Below are positions 7,406 through 7,803 of a stretch of 7,803 nucleotides of DNA, one piece after another (positions within the stretch are counted from its first letter, which is position 1; each line of letters begins with the position of its first letter). The translations under genes and the position numbers were made by a program. The notes beneath the pieces were generated by a model. It was not told the origin of the DNA. It made no database searches and saw only the letters and a list, made by a program, of their open reading frames with translations. Source of the DNA: Bacteroidales bacterium UBA2939 (lineage in GTDB: Bacteria; Bacteroidota; Bacteroidia; Bacteroidales; P3); the NCBI GenBank assembly GCA_002349055.1, contig DECD01000052.1, forward strand, positions 12,962-20,764, in the 5' to 3' direction.

Positions 7406-7426
7406 AAGTTATTTACCATATTTTTG
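7397..7426 (+). promoter_or_regulatory. Possible divergent rightward promoter overlapping the operon promoter
   Basis: On the plus strand TTTG at 7397-7400 is followed after 18 nt by TATTTTTG at 7419-7426, which fits TAnnTTTG; the spacer is 1 nt below the usual 19-21. Its -33 element lies within the spacer of the leftward promoter, so the two would compete. It would transcribe the repeat-rich region on the right, where I see no convincing gene. The match may be chance in AT-rich DNA. Confidence 0.3.
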
Positions 7427-7535
7427 ACGGGGGGGTAATCATTTATTAAGATAAACAAATGAATTCTAATTATTTAATTTATAGAACTCCCCTAATAATA
7501 GGGGCAAAACAGGCAGATTATTGCCTCGGGGCAGA
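7406..7535. other. Non-coding stretch: AT-rich, G7 tract, two small hairpins
   Basis: I see no supported gene. The stretch contains G7 at 7429-7435, an AT-rich run to about 7484, a perfect 6-bp hairpin CCCCTA-ATAA-TAGGGG at 7489-7504, and a 5-bp hairpin AGGCA/TGCCT at 7511-7526. Neither hairpin is followed by a T run on either strand, so I do not call them terminators. A short rightward frame starts at 7459 but its second half is read from the repeats. Confidence 0.6.
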
Positions 7536-7684
7536 CAAGGAGTTCCTTTACCGTTGCCAAGGAGTTGCTTCGCCCTACCCAAGCCCTAACGTCCCCTTTG
7601 AGCGATGGAAGGGCTTGGGTAGGGCCTGGCTGTACCGAGGGAACTCCTTGGGTAGAGCGTACCTGCTCCTTGGGTAGGGCGAAG
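7536..7684. repeat. Nested long inverted repeats (extragenic-palindrome-like element)
   Basis: GCCCTACCCAAGCCCT at 7572-7587 is a perfect 16-bp inverted repeat of AGGGCTTGGGTAGGGC at 7610-7625, with a 22-nt loop. Around it CAAGGAGTTCC (7536-7546) pairs perfectly with GGAACTCCTTG (7640-7650). A competing perfect 16-bp pairing joins CTTCGCCCTACCCAAG (7568-7583) to CTTGGGTAGGGCGAAG (7669-7684), so the left arm can fold in two exclusive ways. CCAAGGAG and its complement CTCCTTGG recur within the element. The core looks like repetitive intergenic palindromes I remember from Bacteroidota genomes, which suggests a REP-like family; copy number cannot be judged from one window. Confidence 0.8.
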
Positions 7685-7803
7685 GATCCCCCTGGGTACA
7701 CCAAAGGTACATCGGAGGTACCCCTTAGGCTCCATAGAGTTGGTATAGAGATGGTATAGGCTTGATATAGGGATGGTACGGGGATGATTTGCGGGAGAAA
7801 TGC
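7607..7803. repeat. Degenerate 11-nt tandem array with GGTA heads, running off the window
   Basis: Cutting the plus strand every 11 nt from 7607 puts GGTA at the start of units 7618, 7651, 7673, 7695, 7706 and 7717. After one 14-nt unit (7728-7741) GGTA returns at 7742, 7753 and 7775, with GATA at 7764. The other unit heads are mostly one-base variants such as GGAA (7607, 7640) or GGAT (7684). Late units are alike: GGTATAGAGAT, GGTATAGGCTT, GATATAGGGAT, GGTACGGGGAT. The period is not a multiple of three, so this is not a peptide repeat, and it is close to one turn of DNA. The left end overlaps the inverted repeats. The right end was not reached. Confidence 0.75.

Noticed and set aside
7489..7504. 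Hairpin CCCCTA-ATAA-TAGGGG as an intrinsic terminator
   Set aside because: The stem is only 6 bp and no T run follows on either strand.
7459..7677. A 72-codon rightward frame behind the possible divergent promoter
   Set aside because: Its second half is translated from the inverted repeats and 11-nt units, other frames there are also open, and the product resembles no protein I know. Rightward transcription could not be excluded.
7492..7704. A 70-codon leftward frame across the repeat region
   Set aside because: It consists almost entirely of repeat sequence, ends upstream of the operon promoter and shows no protein-like features.
7607..7803. The repeat array as a CRISPR
   Set aside because: The units are 11 nt and directly adjacent, with no 25-35 nt conserved repeats alternating with unique spacers and no cas genes in the window.

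Overview
The window looks like the chromosome of a GC-moderate Bacteroidota bacterium, most probably a Prevotella-like member of the Bacteroidales. The evidence is a perfect Bacteroidota-type promoter (TTG-N19-TATCTTTG), a fimbrillin-like lipoprotein carrying a Bacteroidota surface-export signal, a giant secreted protein with carboxypeptidase-regulatory-like and Fn3-like modules, and start sites that mostly lack Shine-Dalgarno sequences. The genus is an inference.

All protein genes that I can support lie on the minus strand and read right to left as one probable transcription unit. The order is promoter (7375-7405), a structured 5' leader of about 210 nt (7155 to ~7368), a 59-residue small protein (6975-7154), a 533-residue fimbrillin-like/FISUMP-like lipoprotein (5327-6928), and a giant exported protein (5292 down to the left edge, at least 1764 residues, C-terminus outside the window). 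The gaps are 46 nt and 34 nt or less. The first gap is filled by three 14-nt tandem repeats.

Together the genes look like a cell-surface module: an anchored, surface-exposed lipoprotein with an adhesin-like part and a lectin-like part, made with a very large multidomain secreted protein that may carry a membrane-inserting beta-hairpin. The small protein is of a type I remember from just upstream of such surface genes; its role is unknown.

The right end (7406-7803) has no convincing protein gene. It holds a weak rightward promoter overlapping the operon promoter, a G7 tract, a small hairpin, nested long inverted repeats resembling an extragenic palindrome, and a run of degenerate 11-nt units headed by GGTA that continues off the window. 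The best candidates for something undescribed are the folded leader, the 11-nt phased array next to the palindrome, and the putative membrane hairpin in the giant protein.
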